Source of the DNA: Chrysogorgia sp. JL179-B06
Taxonomy: Eukaryota > Cnidaria > Anthozoa > Scleralcyonacea > Chrysogorgiidae
Length of the DNA stretch: 64,000 nucleotides
Direction of reading: 5' to 3'
NCBI GenBank assembly: GCA_035772405.1
Contig: JAYKKM010000427.1
Span: 3,654,541 to 3,718,540, forward strand
Shown: piece by piece, positions 62,341-64,000 of the stretch
How the letters are laid out: the number at the start of each line of letters is the position of its first letter
How positions within the stretch are numbered: position 1 is the stretch's first letter
Notes under the pieces: model-generated
Database searches by the model: none
What the model saw: the letters and a program-made list of their open reading frames with translations, nothing else
What the model was told of the DNA's origin: nothing
Translations under genes and position numbers: made by a program

Positions 62341-62668
62341 GTTAGTTACAGTGGTACGGTGCTATGGAATAGCCTTCCTATCGAGTTGCAGAAGGCAGAC
62401 ACTCTGGGTGAATTTAAATCCGGCTGCAGTAGCTTCTTAACCTTTTTATCGCACGGCACTCATGGAAAGCAGGTATTTTTAGCTTAGTATTATTAGGAAT
62501 ATTAGAATTGTAATGTTTTAATTTGAAATTTGTGAATGTATGTATTCGAACTGTAATTTTGTTATTTAGGTAGTGCATGCAAAATCCTGATGAGTTTTTT
62601 ACCGTGGTTAAATAAATTAGTAATAATAATAATAATTAGTAATTAGTAATAATAGTAATAATAATAAA
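62341..62668 (+). mobile_element. Embedded LINE 3' end, copy 14 (stop deleted)
   Basis: An 8-bp deletion (CCTCTTAA or an equivalent phase) removes the normal stop after SSFLT. The frame then reads on through the former UTR as FLSHGTHGKQVFLA to TAG 62485-62487. It also has the Arg-to-Gln variant of copies 10 and 13. It is the last copy before the window edge. Confidence 0.85.
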
Positions 62669-64000
62669 GAAGATCAGAAACAAGATCAGAAACAAGATAA
62701 GAGAGAGGATAAGAAACTTAAGAAAGAAGATAAGAAAGAAGATCATAAACAAGATCAGAAAGAAGATAAGAAAGAAAGACGATAAGAAAGAAGATAAGAA
62801 AGAAGATAAGAGAGATGATAAGAAAGAAGATAACAAAGAAGATAACAAAGAAGATAACAAAGAAGCTAAGAAAGAATATAAGGAAGAAGATAAGAAAGAC
62901 GATAAGAAAGAAGAAAAGGAAGAAGACAAGAAAGATAAGAAAGAAGATAAGAAGATCAGAAAGAAGATAAAAAAGAGGATAAGAAAAAGGATAAGAAAGA
63001 AGCTCAAAAGAAGACCAGAAAAAGATAAGAAGAGCAGAAAGAAGATAAGATAGAGGATAAGAAAGACGATAAGAAAGAAGATCATAAACAAGATCAGAAA
63101 GAAGATAAGAAAGAAGATCATAAACAAGATCAGAAAGAAGATAAGAAAGAAAGACGATAAGAAAGAAGATAAGAAAGAAGATAAGAGAGATGATAACAAA
63201 GAAGATAACAAAGAAGATAACAAAGAAGATAACAAAGAAGCTAAGAAAGAATATAAGGAAGAAGATAAGAAAGACGATAAGAAAGAAGAAAAGCAAGAAG
63301 ACAAGAAAGATAAGAAAGAAGATAAGAAGATCAGAAAGAAGATAAAAAAGAGGATAAGAAAAAGGATAAGAAAGAAGCTCAAAAGAAGACCAGAAAAAGA
63401 TAAGAAGAGCAGAAAGAAGATAAGATAGAGGATAAGAAAGACGATAAGAAAGAAGATCATAAACAAGATCAGAAAGAAGATCAGAAAGACGATAAGAAAG
63501 AAGATAAGAAAGAAGATAAGAAAGACGATAAGAAAGAAGATAAGAAAGAAGATAAGAAGATAAGAGAGAAGATAAGAGAGAAGATAAGAAACAAGATAAA
63601 AAAGACGATAAGAAAGAAGATAGGAACGAAGATCAGAAAGACGACAAGAAAGACGACAAGAGAGAAGATCAGAAAGAAGATAAGAAAGACGATAAGAAAG
63701 AAGATATGAAATAAGATAAGAAAGACGACAACAAAAATAAGAAAGATGCTCAAAAGAAGACCAGAAAGAAGATAAGAAGATTATCAGAAAGAAGATAAGA
63801 TAGAGGATAAGAAAGAAGATAGGAACGAAGATCAGAAACAAGATAAGATAGAGGATAAGAAAGAAGATAGGAAAGAAGATAGGAACGAAGATCAGAAAGA
63901 AGATAAGAAAGACGACAACAAAGACGATCAGAAACAAGATCACAAAGAAGATAAGAAAGAGAAGAAAGACGATAAGAAAGAACATAAGAAAGAACATAAG

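Larger units (their letters stand above)
19271..64000 (+). repeat. Purine-rich 12-bp satellite array with higher-order structure
   Basis: The base unit is GAAGATAAGAAA, with recurrent variants GACGATAAGAAA, GAAGATCAGAAA, GAAGATAGGAAC, GAGGATAAGATA and GAAGATAACAAA. The plus strand is overwhelmingly A and G. Because 12 is a multiple of 3, frame is kept: plus frames read E-D-K-K and I-R-K-K, and the third contains TAA. All three minus frames are open (F-F-L-I, S-F-L-S, L-S-Y-L), which explains the hydrophobic open frames of up to about 460 codons. The order of variants recurs over kilobases, so higher-order units exist. Fourteen LINE 3' ends and one opposite-strand LINE are embedded. The array continues beyond the right edge. 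Confidence 0.97.

Noticed and set aside
19855..62668. Each LINE tail as an independent retrotransposition event
   Set aside because: Identical 5' breakpoints and identical upstream and downstream flanks in all 14 copies fit amplification of one event much better.
19258..64000. Long minus-strand open frames rich in F, L, I, V, S and Y (up to about 460 codons) that look like membrane proteins
   Set aside because: All three minus frames of the 12-bp repeat are open by construction. The hydrophobic residues are reverse-complement reading of GATAAGAAAGAA, with no start context, domain or codon pattern beyond the repeat.

Overview
The window looks like animal nuclear DNA, most plausibly from a cnidarian or another early-branching metazoan. 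The evidence is AT-rich non-coding DNA with candidate GT/AG introns and AATAAA signals, TTAGGG-like sequence, a Penelope/hammerhead-like scrap, several MITE-like inverted repeats, and the 3' ends of two different LINE retrotransposons. The taxon is inferred from style and was not checked by a search. I found no conventional long protein-coding gene. Nearly every long open frame in the right 45 kb is an artefact of a 12-bp repeat.

Layout. (1) 1-7500 is non-satellite DNA. It holds a CpG-rich, TATA-containing candidate promoter near 1500-1625, candidate exons at 1621-1734, 1861-2073 and 2778-2867, and a last exon at 6259 to about 6920 with polyadenylation signals. Joining 1861-2073 to the last exon gives an in-frame 35-residue micro-ORF. 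The presumed intron is full of inverted repeats and small tandem duplications. (2) 7506-7682 is a MITE flanked by TA, inserted at the edge of the next array. (3) 7686-16290 is an 8.6-kb array made of 5- and 6-nt words that all begin TAGT, arranged into alternating 11-bp and 17-bp minisatellites. (4) 16301-17285 holds three small minisatellites of 17, 16 and about 31 bp. (5) 17384-17461 is a tRNA-like remnant on the minus strand. (6) 17983-19217 is a 184-bp satellite with six full copies and one truncated copy. (7) 19228-64000 is a purine-rich 12-bp array (GATAAGAAAGAA and variants) that runs off the right edge.

The most notable structure is in region 7. Fourteen near-identical copies of a roughly 336-bp 5'-truncated LINE 3' end are embedded in the array. 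Each has the last 35 codons of a reverse-transcriptase ORF, a 3' UTR and a TAA-type tail. All 14 share the same 5' truncation point and the same flanks, so one insertion was probably amplified together with its host repeat into irregular higher-order units of 1.5-5.4 kb. The 12-bp array reads in the same frame (E-D-K-K codons) into the LINE tail. A second, unrelated LINE 3' end inserted later in the opposite orientation at about 22809-23096, and related modules elsewhere preserve the empty site. Shared private variants among the tails record block duplications.
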